Positions 34,441-43,246 of a stretch of 43,618 bases of DNA are shown here, piece by piece. The stretch is from Ferrovum myxofaciens. GTDB lineage: Bacteria > Pseudomonadota > Gammaproteobacteria > Burkholderiales > Ferrovaceae. Every line of letters starts with the position of its first letter. Position 1 is the stretch's first letter. The stretch lies in assembly GCF_000735045.1 (NCBI RefSeq), contig NZ_JPOQ01000015.1, forward strand, positions 1 to 43,618. The letters run 5' to 3'. Under the pieces are notes generated by a model. That model did not search any database. It saw nothing but the letters and a program-made list of their open reading frames with translations, and was not told the DNA's origin. Both the position numbers and the translations under genes were made by a program.

Positions 34441-35435
34441 TTCCTGTGACGATCATTCTGGGGTTCCTGGCTTTCCTTTTTCAGGGGATGGCCATCCATG
34501 CCTTGATGGGTCCCCAGGCCGGAGTGGAGGTGTTGCTGGGTTTTTTCTTCTGGCAAGCCTGTGCATCCCTGCTGACGACATTATTTTATGCAGTGCTCTG
34601 GCCTGCATTTTTTGCCCTCCCCAGTCGCGCTTCCCTGTTGCATGTCTTTTTGACCTGCCAGTTTTTGCCGGTGGCCGGCGCCCTGCTTTTTTTGACTGAA
34701 ATGGCCGTTCACCGGTTTTTGAAACCACTCCCGGATCACGGTTACCTGGGGGCCGCCGACACCCCTGAATTCAATCATCACCTGTTGAACCGCATTACCC
34801 ATGGCGTGGGTTCTCGCCTGCTGGCCAAACTCACCACCACCGAGGCACCCCTGGCCAGCAAACTGTCTGCGGTGGTGACGTTGCGTTCCATGCCCTTGCG
34901 CTATTCCGGCCAGATGCTCTCCGATCTCCTGGCAGACTCCAGCGATGAGGTACGCCTGTTGGCTTATGGAACCATGGATAAGGCTGAAAAGGAGGTGATG
35001 AAACAGGTCTATGAGATTCATCATCAACTGGCGGCTTTGCCGGCGGGACAACATCCCCTTCAACTGTGGATGCGCATGGCTCAGTTGTATTGGGAATTGA
35101 TCTATCAGAATCTGGTGACGGGGGAGGTGCGCCAACATACGCTGACCCAGATTGCACATTTTGCGCATCAAGTCCTGGATTTGTCCCCCGAAGAGGCGGA
35201 AATGTGGTTTCTGCTGGGACGGTGTGCGCTGTTGCATCAAGACTATGGGTTGGCGGAAAACCATTTTCTGCGCGCGCAGCAATTGAACTATCCGCAGGAT
35301 CGTCTTTTGCCCTGGCTCGCCGAAGTGGCTTTTCTAAAGGGGGAACTGCATCGGGTTCCCTTGTTGCTCAAGGGGTTGCGTAATAGTGCGCGCATGCCCC
35401 AACTCCAGCCCTTGTTGAGGTATTGGTTGCCATGA
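34437..35435 (+). CDS. pelE: PelE, membrane component of Pel synthase
   Basis: This 332-residue protein has two or three N-terminal membrane segments (about 2-85) followed by a cytoplasmic helical domain with TPR-like pairs (residues about 200-330, DLSPEEAEMWFLLGRCAL, ENHFLRAQQLNY). In the Pel system PelE joins PelD, PelF and PelG in the synthase complex. It overlaps pelD by ATGA and pelF by ATGA, so all three are translated together. Length is normal. Confidence 0.88.
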   Translation: MIPVTIILGFLAFLFQGMAIHALMGPQAGVEVLLGFFFWQACASLLTTLFYAVLWPAFFALPSRASLLHVFLTCQFLPVAGALLFLTEMAVHRFLKPLPDHGYLGAADTPEFNHHLLNRITHGVGSRLLAKLTTTEAPLASKLSAVVTLRSMPLRYSGQMLSDLLADSSDEVRLLAYGTMDKAEKEVMKQVYEIHHQLAALPAGQHPLQLWMRMAQLYWELIYQNLVTGEVRQHTLTQIAHFAHQVLDLSPEEAEMWFLLGRCALLHQDYGLAENHFLRAQQLNYPQDRLLPWLAEVAFLKGELHRVPLLLKGLRNSARMPQLQPLLRYWLP

Positions 35436-36988
35436 AGAACAAAAGGAGTTTTAAAAGAGCAGAAAAAGCGGACGTTTGTCTCTTGCTGGAAGGAACCTAC
35501 CCCTATGTATCGGGCGGTGTTTCAGCCTGGGTCAGTCATCTTCTGACCGAGTTTCCCGATGTGTCTTTTGCGCTGGTATTTATGGGAAGCAGTCCCCAGG
35601 ATTATGGAGATCCCGTTTATACCTTGCCGGACCATGTGGTCTATTACGAAGAGTTTTTCATTCATGATGTCGTACCCAAGAAAGCGGTAAGGGAAGTACG
35701 CAAGGGGGATCCCCAGGCTTTTGAAAAAATGGAACACTTCCATCAGGCATTGCGAGATCCCCTGCATCCGGACCTGAGCGGGCATCTCCTGCGTCAGATC
35801 CTTCCTCAGATGGAAAATGGAAAAGCTCTGGATGACGCACAGTTCCTGTACGGCAAGATGTCCTGGGACATGATCACCGAGTACTATGAACGATACTCCA
35901 CGGATCCCTCCTTTACCGATTATTTCTGGACGGTGCGCATGATGCATAAACCGATCTGGGAGATCGTCAATGTCAGTCACCAGATCATTCCCGCCCAGGT
36001 ATATCACACGGTCTCCACGGGCTATGCCGGATTTCTGGGCGCTTTGCTTCATTACCGGACGGGACGTCCCTTGTTGCTCTCCGAGCATGGAATCTACACG
36101 AAGGAACGCAAGATCGATTTGCTGCAAAGTTCCTGGTTGCGGGATAACCGGCGCTTTCTCGAGGAAGATTCCACCCAGGTCGGATATCTTCAGGACCTGT
36201 GGGTACGTTTCTTTGAGTCCATCGGTCAGATGTGTTATTCCGCATCGACGTCCATCATCTCTCTTTTTGAGCAGAATCGGCAGCGTCAGATTGATGACGG
36301 GGCTCCGGCGGAACGTACGCAGGTCATCCCCAATGGCATAGATTTACAACGTTTCTCGGCTTTGCGGGGGCAACGTCCGGAATCTGTCCCGCTGGTGGTT
36401 GCCCTGATCGGACGGGTGGTGCCCATCAAGGATATTCGGACGTTCATTCGAGCCATTTTTATTGCGACGCGCCGAGTACCCGAGTTACAGGGCTGGATCA
36501 TTGGGGGCGAGGGGGAAGACCCGGAATACGCTCAGGAATGTCGCAGTTTTGCGTCCAGTTTGGGAATTTTGGACATTCAGTGCCACTTCCTGGGACATCA
36601 GCAGGTGGATCGCTATTACCCCAAGATTGGTTTGATGGCCTTGAGTTCCATCAGCGAAGGTCAGCCCTTGGTGGTTCTGGAAGCCTATGCGGCGGGAGTG
36701 CCTGTCGTGGTCACGGATGTGGGGGCCTGTCGCGAACTGGTGGAGGGGGCGGCGGGGGAGGATCGCGGGTTGGGGAAGGCGGGAGCCGTGGTTCCCATTG
36801 CCGACCCCGAGGCTATGGCTCAGGCCATGATCGACTTGCTGACCCTTCCGGGATGTTGGCAGAATGCGCAGGCCGCTGCAGTGGCACGGGTATCTCGCTA
36901 CTATGATGCGCGAATCATGGAGGACCACTACCGTCAACTCTATACGACCCTGTGGCAGAAGCCCACCGAAGTATTTTCAGAAGGATGA
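35432..36988 (+). CDS. pelF: PelF, Pel glycosyltransferase
   Basis: This 518-residue cytoplasmic family-4 glycosyltransferase polymerises the Pel chain, probably from UDP-GalNAc/UDP-GlcNAc. Motifs: LLEGTYPYVSGGVSAW at the N-terminus, SEHGIYTKERKIDL, NGIDLQRF, GRVVPIKDIRTFIRA and the GT4 sugar-nucleotide motif EGQPLVVLEAYAAGVP with its Glu pair. I chose ATG 35432, which overlaps the pelE stop; a TTG at 35423 is possible. All expected motifs are intact. Confidence 0.95.
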   Translation: MKNKRSFKRAEKADVCLLLEGTYPYVSGGVSAWVSHLLTEFPDVSFALVFMGSSPQDYGDPVYTLPDHVVYYEEFFIHDVVPKKAVREVRKGDPQAFEKMEHFHQALRDPLHPDLSGHLLRQILPQMENGKALDDAQFLYGKMSWDMITEYYERYSTDPSFTDYFWTVRMMHKPIWEIVNVSHQIIPAQVYHTVSTGYAGFLGALLHYRTGRPLLLSEHGIYTKERKIDLLQSSWLRDNRRFLEEDSTQVGYLQDLWVRFFESIGQMCYSASTSIISLFEQNRQRQIDDGAPAERTQVIPNGIDLQRFSALRGQRPESVPLVVALIGRVVPIKDIRTFIRAIFIATRRVPELQGWIIGGEGEDPEYAQECRSFASSLGILDIQCHFLGHQQVDRYYPKIGLMALSSISEGQPLVVLEAYAAGVPVVVTDVGACRELVEGAAGEDRGLGKAGAVVPIADPEAMAQAMIDLLTLPGCWQNAQAAAVARVSRYYDARIMEDHYRQLYTTLWQKPTEVFSEG

Positions 36989-36994
36989 TCGACG

Positions 36995-38395
36995 ATGGCC
37001 GGCATTGGCTTTGAAATACGCAAAATTCTCCACAAGGATAATCTGACCAGTACGCTGGCTGCCTACAGTTATGCGGGGTTGATTGGTTCCGGACCCCTGA
37101 TTCTGTCCATCGTCTCGATCCAGTTGATCAGCCTGTTCAGTTTGTCGGTGGCGCGCACCAATTTTCCCATCGTTCAGTTTCAGGTTTCCCTGACCTATTT
37201 GATTGCGGCGAGCCAGATTCTAACGGGCGCGGTGCAATTGATGTTTACCCGCTATATTTCAGACCGTCTCTTCGGGAACGAAAACGAGACGGTGTTGCCC
37301 AGTTACCATGCGGTGCTGCTGGTGGTGACTTTGGGGGCCGGGATCCTGGGGTTGATCCTGTGTTTTACGGCGTTTGCCGGCATGGATATTGACTATCGCC
37401 TGTTGATGCTGACGGCCTTCGTGTTGTTGTGCAATATCTGGTGCGGCATCATTTTTCTGTCGGGAATCAAGCAATACCGGGCGATTTTGTTGCTGTTCGT
37501 GGTGGGCTACGGATCGGCGGTGATTTTTGCCTTGTTCCTGTTTCCCCGGTTCGGATTGAACGGATTGATCGGCAGTTTCGTTCTGGGTCATATCCTTTTG
37601 ATTCTGGGGATGCACGCCCTGATCTACCGCAATTTTCGTTCGGAAAAATATATTTCCTGGCAGGTCTTCGACCGCAGGTTCAATTATCCCCGTCTGGGCG
37701 TGGTGGGCCTTTGCTACTATCTGGGCGAGTGGTTGCACAAGATCCAGTTTTGGTACTATCCCTTCACAGGGCAACCGGTCATCGGGCCATTGCATGCCTC
37801 GTTCATTTACGACTATCCGATCTTTTTGTCCTATCTGGCGGTGTTGCCCGGAATGGCATTTTTCCTGTTGCGCATCGAAACGGATTTTGTGGAATATTAC
37901 AATGCCTTTTACGATGCCGTGCGTTCGGGGGGGACTTATGAACATCTTCAGAACATGCGCAACATGATGGTGCGCGGGGTCCGCACGGGACTCTACGAGG
38001 TGCTCAAAATCCAGGGCATCGTGGTGCTGCTGGTCTTCGCTTTCGGAGGGGATTTGCTTCATCTCGTGGGCATATCGGTCTATTACCTGCCCCTTCTGCG
38101 GATCGATACCATTTCCGCCAGTTTGCAGGTGCTTTTCCTGGTGGCGATCAACGTATTTCTGTACATCGATCGCCAGCGGGTGGTCATGATCCTGTCCGTT
38201 TTGTTTGTGGTATTGACGGGGTTATTTACCTGGGTTACCTTGAAAATAGGACCGGAAACCTACGGCTATGGGTTTGCCCTGTCCAGTTTTGTGGTGGTCT
38301 TGATGGCAATCTTTTATCTGGAACAGTATTTTTCTGAACTGGAATACGAAACCTACATGCTCCATCAGGATGAACTGGTCTATAGCCATAACTGA
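36995..38395 (+). CDS. pelG: PelG, Pel polytopic membrane protein
   Basis: This 466-residue integral membrane protein has about twelve membrane segments from residue 25 to 450, similar to Wzx/MATE-type flippases. It forms the inner-membrane part of the Pel synthase and is thought to carry the polymer across. The N-terminal MAGIGFEIRKIL and the HKIQFWYYP loop are typical of PelG. It starts 7 bases after pelF. Its stop lies 11 bases before the GTG of the extra hydrolase gene. Confidence 0.94.
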   Translation: MAGIGFEIRKILHKDNLTSTLAAYSYAGLIGSGPLILSIVSIQLISLFSLSVARTNFPIVQFQVSLTYLIAASQILTGAVQLMFTRYISDRLFGNENETVLPSYHAVLLVVTLGAGILGLILCFTAFAGMDIDYRLLMLTAFVLLCNIWCGIIFLSGIKQYRAILLLFVVGYGSAVIFALFLFPRFGLNGLIGSFVLGHILLILGMHALIYRNFRSEKYISWQVFDRRFNYPRLGVVGLCYYLGEWLHKIQFWYYPFTGQPVIGPLHASFIYDYPIFLSYLAVLPGMAFFLLRIETDFVEYYNAFYDAVRSGGTYEHLQNMRNMMVRGVRTGLYEVLKIQGIVVLLVFAFGGDLLHLVGISVYYLPLLRIDTISASLQVLFLVAINVFLYIDRQRVVMILSVLFVVLTGLFTWVTLKIGPETYGYGFALSSFVVVLMAIFYLEQYFSELEYETYMLHQDELVYSHN

Positions 38396-38405
38396 AGGAG
38401 TGTCT

Positions 38406-39239
38406 GTGGGACGGCGGGGTAAAGCGAGCATCTGGTTTTTGCTGGTATTGTGGGGGGTCAGTCCGCATCTATTGGCGAGACCTTTGACGGTGGCTTTCTA
38501 TTACGGCAAACATCCCGCCGTACGGGAACTGGCGGATTTCGATCTGGTGGTGGTGGATCCCGACAGTGATTTTACCCCGGTGCATTATCCCCGCAGTCGG
38601 GCCCGTTGGATTGCCTATGTGAGTGTGGGCGAAGTGACTCCCAATCGGGGGTATTACGATCTCTTTCCAAAATCCTGGATTCTGGGCGATGATCCCGACT
38701 GGAATTCTGAAATCATTGATCAGACTTCGCCGGCATGGCCCGCCTACTTTGCCGAGCAGGTGGTGCGTCCCTTGTGGAATCGGGGCTACCGGGGGTTTTT
38801 TCTGGACACCCTGGATTCCTGGCGCAAGGTGGTGACGGACCCCCAGGAACAGGAAAGACAACAACTCGGGTTGGTCCGCTTGATTGTGACCTTGCATCGA
38901 AAATTTCCTCAAGCACAGATCGTTCTGAATCGAGGATTTGAATTATTGCCCAAGGTCCATTCCCTGGTCAATGCAGTGGTGGTGGAGTCCGTATTTCAGG
39001 GATGGAACCAGAAAGATAAAATCTATTACGCAGTTTCTGCTCAGGATACCCAGTGGCTATTGGGTCAGATCGATGCCATTCGCCGTCAGTATCGCTTGCC
39101 CGTCATCGTTCTTGACTACTGTGATCCTCAAAATCCCGACTGTGCCCTCCAGGATGTTTCTGCTCTGCGCCGGGCCGGGGTGATTCCCTATGTGTCCGAC
39201 GGGCTTCTTCAGGTGATCAATCCACTGACCTTGCGTTGA
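38406..39239 (+). CDS. Secreted PelA-hydrolase-like (GH114-type) protein
   Basis: This 277-residue protein has a signal peptide (about 1-24, ending LLA) and one TIM-barrel domain of the endo-alpha-1,4-polygalactosaminidase type. It aligns with the N-terminal domain of PelA in the same operon (VAFYYG, FDLVVVDP, PLWNRGYRG, VVVESVFQ, AGVIPYVSD), but it has the full motif set: AYVSVGEV, FFLDTLDS (D134), LNRGFE and E194. D134 and E194 correspond to the catalytic acids of P. aeruginosa PelA hydrolase. It should cut galactosamine-rich Pel. The start is GTG 38406 with GAAGGAG upstream, 10 bases after pelG, so it is the last gene of the operon. Confidence 0.85.
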   Translation: MGRRGKASIWFLLVLWGVSPHLLARPLTVAFYYGKHPAVRELADFDLVVVDPDSDFTPVHYPRSRARWIAYVSVGEVTPNRGYYDLFPKSWILGDDPDWNSEIIDQTSPAWPAYFAEQVVRPLWNRGYRGFFLDTLDSWRKVVTDPQEQERQQLGLVRLIVTLHRKFPQAQIVLNRGFELLPKVHSLVNAVVVESVFQGWNQKDKIYYAVSAQDTQWLLGQIDAIRRQYRLPVIVLDYCDPQNPDCALQDVSALRRAGVIPYVSDGLLQVINPLTLR

Positions 39240-39243
39240 CCGG

Positions 39244-40182
39244 TTATCCCTGGGCGGGGGGGTGGGCAAGGGATCGGTGTCGAAGTTTGTACTGACGAAA
39301 AATCAGGGACAGCAACCCCGTTCCCAGAGCCACCGCCAGGGGAAAGCGCCAGTCGGGGTGGTCGATGACGAAGGGCAATAGTCCCACGGCGGTGGCGGGG
39401 GGGGCATGCAAATCAAAAAAACGGATCAGGGCAATGGAAACGCCCATGGACAGGATCACGGCCAGGGGCCCGTGCCCGAGCAACAGAAAAATCCCCAACC
39501 CCGAGGAAGCGGTCAATAGACAGGCCAGAACCAGCAGCACGGGTTTTCTCGCCCAGGGGCAGACATCGGCATGGGCAAACATTTCATAGGCAATAACCAC
39601 CAGGGGGGGGTACAGAATGAAGCGCCAGCCGGAAAAGAGCACCAGTCCCATGGCAATGGCCAAAAAAACGATGAAGTAGGGTAACCAATGGTATTGGGTG
39701 GCGGGGCATTCCACTTCATCATCGATTCGATCAGCTTGTGAAGGAGGGGGGAGCGGAGGGTGGGCGTTTTTTTGGAACTTTTGGCGCAGGACCGATCCCA
39801 GCGCCAATAGGGAGGTGCTGAAAAGCACGGCGCCTGCATACCACCAACTGCCATCATCCAGGGCGATGGGGAGTACCCCGGCAGAAATCGCGGGGGCGAT
39901 GGGGGAGCGAAGGACCTTGATGAAGAACAGGGCCGCTGAAATTCCCAGTCCCAGCGACAGGGGGCCATAGCCCCACTGGTGTTGCAGCCATAAACCCACC
40001 ACCGCCGCCAGAAAGGGAGTCAGCACCAGCAGGAGGGGAGCGCTGGCCCACTTTCCCTGGGGACGCTTGAAAATGTCGTAGGATAGAGCCGCCAACTCTG
40101 GAAAAAGCACATGGGAAATCCCGCTGATCAGAGCGACTTCTGCAATGCCTCCGATATAGCACAGGGCCAGGAGTTCTCCCAT
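39244..40182 (-). CDS. HPP-like integral membrane protein with duplicated halves
   Basis: This 312-residue membrane protein has about eight to ten hydrophobic segments and two homologous halves. Half one has LFPELAALSYDIF, a helix pair, GYGPLSLGLGISAALFFIKV and SAGVLPIALD; half two has LYPPLVVIAYEMF, GHGPLAVILSMGVSIALIRF and AVGLLPFVID. Each half resembles the HPP family of four-helix membrane proteins, some of which carry anions such as nitrite. A soluble linker (about 142-165) joins them. It converges on the hydrolase gene with 4 bases between. The substrate is unknown. Confidence 0.65.
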   Translation of the reverse strand: MGELLALCYIGGIAEVALISGISHVLFPELAALSYDIFKRPQGKWASAPLLLVLTPFLAAVVGLWLQHQWGYGPLSLGLGISAALFFIKVLRSPIAPAISAGVLPIALDDGSWWYAGAVLFSTSLLALGSVLRQKFQKNAHPPLPPPSQADRIDDEVECPATQYHWLPYFIVFLAIAMGLVLFSGWRFILYPPLVVIAYEMFAHADVCPWARKPVLLVLACLLTASSGLGIFLLLGHGPLAVILSMGVSIALIRFFDLHAPPATAVGLLPFVIDHPDWRFPLAVALGTGLLSLIFRQYKLRHRSLAHPPAQG

Positions 40183-40196
40183 GTCAGTGCATCCTT

Positions 40197-40730
40197 TCAG
40201 TCTTCAACGGAGCCTTCACCGTTTTTGGAAGGCGGGGTTGTGGGGGGAGGTTTGTCTCGGACCGAGGCAAACTGGGCATCATAGGTCTTACCCACGATGT
40301 TGGCCAATACCCCGGTGGTCCAACCGAAGGTCAGCAGTCCGGACATGGTGATGAACATGGACAGTTGGCGCCACCCCATGGGCAACAATACATCTCCGTT
40401 TCCCAGCGACGTATAGGTTTCACCGGCCAGATAGAAGGCTGTACGCATGTCCGGAACGGCCTGCATGAAGTGCAGGATCAAGGCCAGGGAAAGGATTTCC
40501 GTCAGGTGGGTCAGCAGGATCAGGAAGACCAGGTAGAAAAAGTAGATCTGCCGGCGCAACTCATGATTTTCCCGGGCAAAACGCCACCAGTGGACTTCGA
40601 AGCGGTGCATGACCTGATACATGCCGAAACTGTGAATGAGCATGCAGAGCAGGATCATGACCAGCCCCAAACCGATCTCCAGAAAGGGGTGGACATCGGT
40701 GATCAGAGGGGCGGGGTTCAGGGCAACCAT
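40197..40730 (-). CDS. Small two-/three-helix ion channel protein
   Basis: This 177-residue membrane protein has helices at about 12-38, 60-85 and 115-142 and a pore loop of the voltage-independent potassium-channel type: ETYTSLGNGDVLLP, where the filter reads TSLGNGD in place of TVGYGD. The missing Tyr makes potassium selectivity uncertain. The C-terminal tail is Pro/Ser-rich. I chose ATG 40730 because the fold begins there; the frame stays open to 40853 and no strong ribosome binding site helps decide. It lies 14 bases upstream of the HPP-like gene, so the two are probably one transcript. Confidence 0.65.
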   Translation of the reverse strand: MVALNPAPLITDVHPFLEIGLGLVMILLCMLIHSFGMYQVMHRFEVHWWRFARENHELRRQIYFFYLVFLILLTHLTEILSLALILHFMQAVPDMRTAFYLAGETYTSLGNGDVLLPMGWRQLSMFITMSGLLTFGWTTGVLANIVGKTYDAQFASVRDKPPPTTPPSKNGEGSVED

Positions 40731-40932
40731 GGGGTGAACATCAGGAGTGGCATCCCTCTGGATTATAGCGAGATATGACCGTGCACTCCAGAGGATCTGG
40801 AAAATGCATAAAAGTTTCACAGAACTGCAATATTTGCGACACGACCCTGTCACAAAGAAATGGGAAAATACACCCTGAAAATAATAAACGGGCCAAGCCC
40901 CGACCCATTCACATTACTGACAGGAACACATC

Positions 40933-43167
40933 ATGTACAAGAAGAAATTTCGTATGAGGCCGCTCATCTCCGGACTGTTTCACGCCTCCATGCTGACGGC
41001 CTTGCCGGGAACCCTATGGGCTTACGATCTGGGCTCGGTATCCAGCGGTGCAGGTAATAGCAACGAAGCCATTCCGCCTGCCGAGTCGGCATCGGCCAAC
41101 GCCCCCACCCAGGGATCTCTGACCGCCACCGAACCTCAATCCGTCATCAACCGTAACTACATCGAGAATACCCAGACCGGGGCCTCCACCTATGTGGATA
41201 ATGCGGCCATTGCGCCGGGGGTCTGGTCCGTCAGTCCCAATGGACCTGGGGGGAGCGATCAGGGCGGCGGATTGGTCATGCGTTCCTTCCAGGACGGGCA
41301 ATACAACGTCACCTTCGACGGGATTCCCTTTGCGGACGGCGCGGATTTTACCCACCATGTGAATACCTACTTCCTGGGTCAGGATACGGGGGAAGTCACG
41401 GTGGATCGGGGGCCAGGGCGGGCCAGTACGGTGGGGGATTCCACCTACGGGGGAACCATCGCCCTGCGTTCCAACGATCCCCAGGGAGACCCTGCAGCAA
41501 CGGTGCGTTCTCAGATCGGCAGTTTCAATTCCCGTCTGGTGGGATTTCAGTATGACACGGGGGTGATGCAGAACTACGGGGATGCCAGCGGGTTCATCGA
41601 TTACAACCACTACCAGACCGACGGGGCGCTGACCAACGGCAATGAACGGCGGGGCAACGTCTTTGCCAAATTCATCAAACCGCTCAATGAAGACACCGCC
41701 ATCACTGTGGTGGCCATGCAGAACAATACCTTTCAGAATGCATCGCCGGGGGCGACGGCGCAGCAGATTTCAAAATATGGTTCGAACTATGGGTTGAACC
41801 AGAATCCGCTGAGTACCGGCTATGTGGGGTATAACAACGATCAGTTCACTTCCAATTTCGATTACATCGGATTGCAAACCCGCTTTGGCGACTGGAAGAT
41901 CGACAACAAAGTGTATACCACGTCCCTTGCCCACAATGCCATTAATGGCAATAATCCGAACGGAACATCGGGGCAAACTCTGGCAGGAGCCGGAAACGGG
42001 TTGTTATTGTCCGGCGGGAATATCGCACAGGGGTCCAACATTGCCGGCGTGACGGGGTTGACCGCCTACACCTCCTATGGCGATATTTTGCGGGCCACCC
42101 GGGCGCTGGGCAACGACGATCTGAATTTCGGGCTGTGGATCGAGCGTCAGTTGCACCAGTCCTGGACCAATAACGTGGATCTTTCCACCGGCGGACTCGG
42201 ATCTATCATCAATCAGGCGGGTTTGGCCAATGGCGGGAATCAGGCGGAAACCAGTTCCATGAACACCATTCAGCCCTACGTGGAATATATCTGGCGCCCC
42301 ACCAGCAAGTGGTCCATCACCCCAGGGCTGAAATTCAACGACTTCAACCGGACCTACAATTCAGCCTATGACACCACGGTGGGGGGCGCCTTTGCCTACT
42401 CCCATTCCTGGGCCTCGCTGCTGCCTTCTCTGGATGCGCACTACTATATCTCGGATAACTGGTCGGCTTATGGGCAAGCGGCCGCAGGGATGCAGGCGCC
42501 CATGCTGTTCGGCTCCTTCTATAACGCGAACCAGCCGATTCAGCCCAACACGGCGGTGGGCCTGTCTTATCTCGCCCCGGAAAAAACCATGAACTACCAG
42601 TTGGGGACGGTGTTCAAGAGCAGCAAATTGACGGCTTCCGCAGATGTCTATTACATCACCAACAACAACCTGTCCCAGCAAAGTGCGGTGGGGAACCTGA
42701 TCACCGTCCAGAACATCGGGGCGGTGCATTTCCAGGGGGTGGAAGGAGAGGCGACCTATAACCTCGGTTCCGGATTCAATGCCTACGGCAACTATTCCCT
42801 GAACAGTTACACCAGTGCCATTCCCGTTCAGAATGCGCCGCAGAGTACGGCGGCCCTGGGGATGCTGTATGAGCACAACAAGACCAATGCCTCCTTGATC
42901 GCCAAGGAAATCGGGTCGCGCTGGGGGGGAACGGATGTCAACGGCAACTATGTGCACTTTGGCAGTTACACCACGGTCAACCTGGCCACCGGGTACAACT
43001 TTGGTTCCCTGGGTTGGGCCAAGGACGCCAAACTGGAGTTTCAACTGGATGATCTGTTCAACCGTACCGACATGATTGCCTATGCGGGCCAGACTCAAGG
43101 AAATAACGCCTTGTACTGGACCCTGCCGGGACGGATGTTTAGTCTCAACCTGAGCGCCGGATTCTAA
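40933..43167 (+). CDS. TonB-dependent outer-membrane receptor
   Basis: This 744-residue receptor has a signal peptide ending near LWA (about residue 31), a low-complexity Ser/Ala/Thr-rich stretch (35-70), a plug domain (about 75-185, with VIMRSF-like GGGLVMRSF and GEVTVDRGPGRAS) and a 22-strand-type beta-barrel ending in the outer-membrane signature SLNLSAGF. No clear TonB box is visible. The ribosome binding site (CAGGAACA) is 7 bases upstream. An ExbB/TolQ-like gene follows after a terminator, matching the energy partner expected for uptake. The ligand cannot be told from sequence; iron-siderophore or another metal is a guess. Confidence 0.9.
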   Translation: MYKKKFRMRPLISGLFHASMLTALPGTLWAYDLGSVSSGAGNSNEAIPPAESASANAPTQGSLTATEPQSVINRNYIENTQTGASTYVDNAAIAPGVWSVSPNGPGGSDQGGGLVMRSFQDGQYNVTFDGIPFADGADFTHHVNTYFLGQDTGEVTVDRGPGRASTVGDSTYGGTIALRSNDPQGDPAATVRSQIGSFNSRLVGFQYDTGVMQNYGDASGFIDYNHYQTDGALTNGNERRGNVFAKFIKPLNEDTAITVVAMQNNTFQNASPGATAQQISKYGSNYGLNQNPLSTGYVGYNNDQFTSNFDYIGLQTRFGDWKIDNKVYTTSLAHNAINGNNPNGTSGQTLAGAGNGLLLSGGNIAQGSNIAGVTGLTAYTSYGDILRATRALGNDDLNFGLWIERQLHQSWTNNVDLSTGGLGSIINQAGLANGGNQAETSSMNTIQPYVEYIWRPTSKWSITPGLKFNDFNRTYNSAYDTTVGGAFAYSHSWASLLPSLDAHYYISDNWSAYGQAAAGMQAPMLFGSFYNANQPIQPNTAVGLSYLAPEKTMNYQLGTVFKSSKLTASADVYYITNNNLSQQSAVGNLITVQNIGAVHFQGVEGEATYNLGSGFNAYGNYSLNSYTSAIPVQNAPQSTAALGMLYEHNKTNASLIAKEIGSRWGGTDVNGNYVHFGSYTTVNLATGYNFGSLGWAKDAKLEFQLDDLFNRTDMIAYAGQTQGNNALYWTLPGRMFSLNLSAGF

Positions 43168-43187
43168 ATTTACTGTAGTACCTTCGG

Positions 43188-43221
43188 CCGTATCCCCCTT
43201 CACAGGGGGTACGGCATTTTT
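43188..43221 (+). terminator. Intrinsic terminator after TonB-dependent receptor gene
   Basis: CCGTA-T-CCCCCT pairs with AGGGGG-TACGG around a TCAC loop (11 base pairs, one bulged T), followed by CATTTTT. It is strong and lies 21 bases after the receptor stop, before the ExbB-like gene. Confidence 0.85.
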
Positions 43222-43246
43222 GCTATTGATTCGAGGAGAATGAACC

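Noticed and set aside
40800-40932. Pho box upstream of the TonB-dependent receptor
   Set aside because: A single CTGTCAC is present, but the second direct repeat at 11-base spacing is missing.
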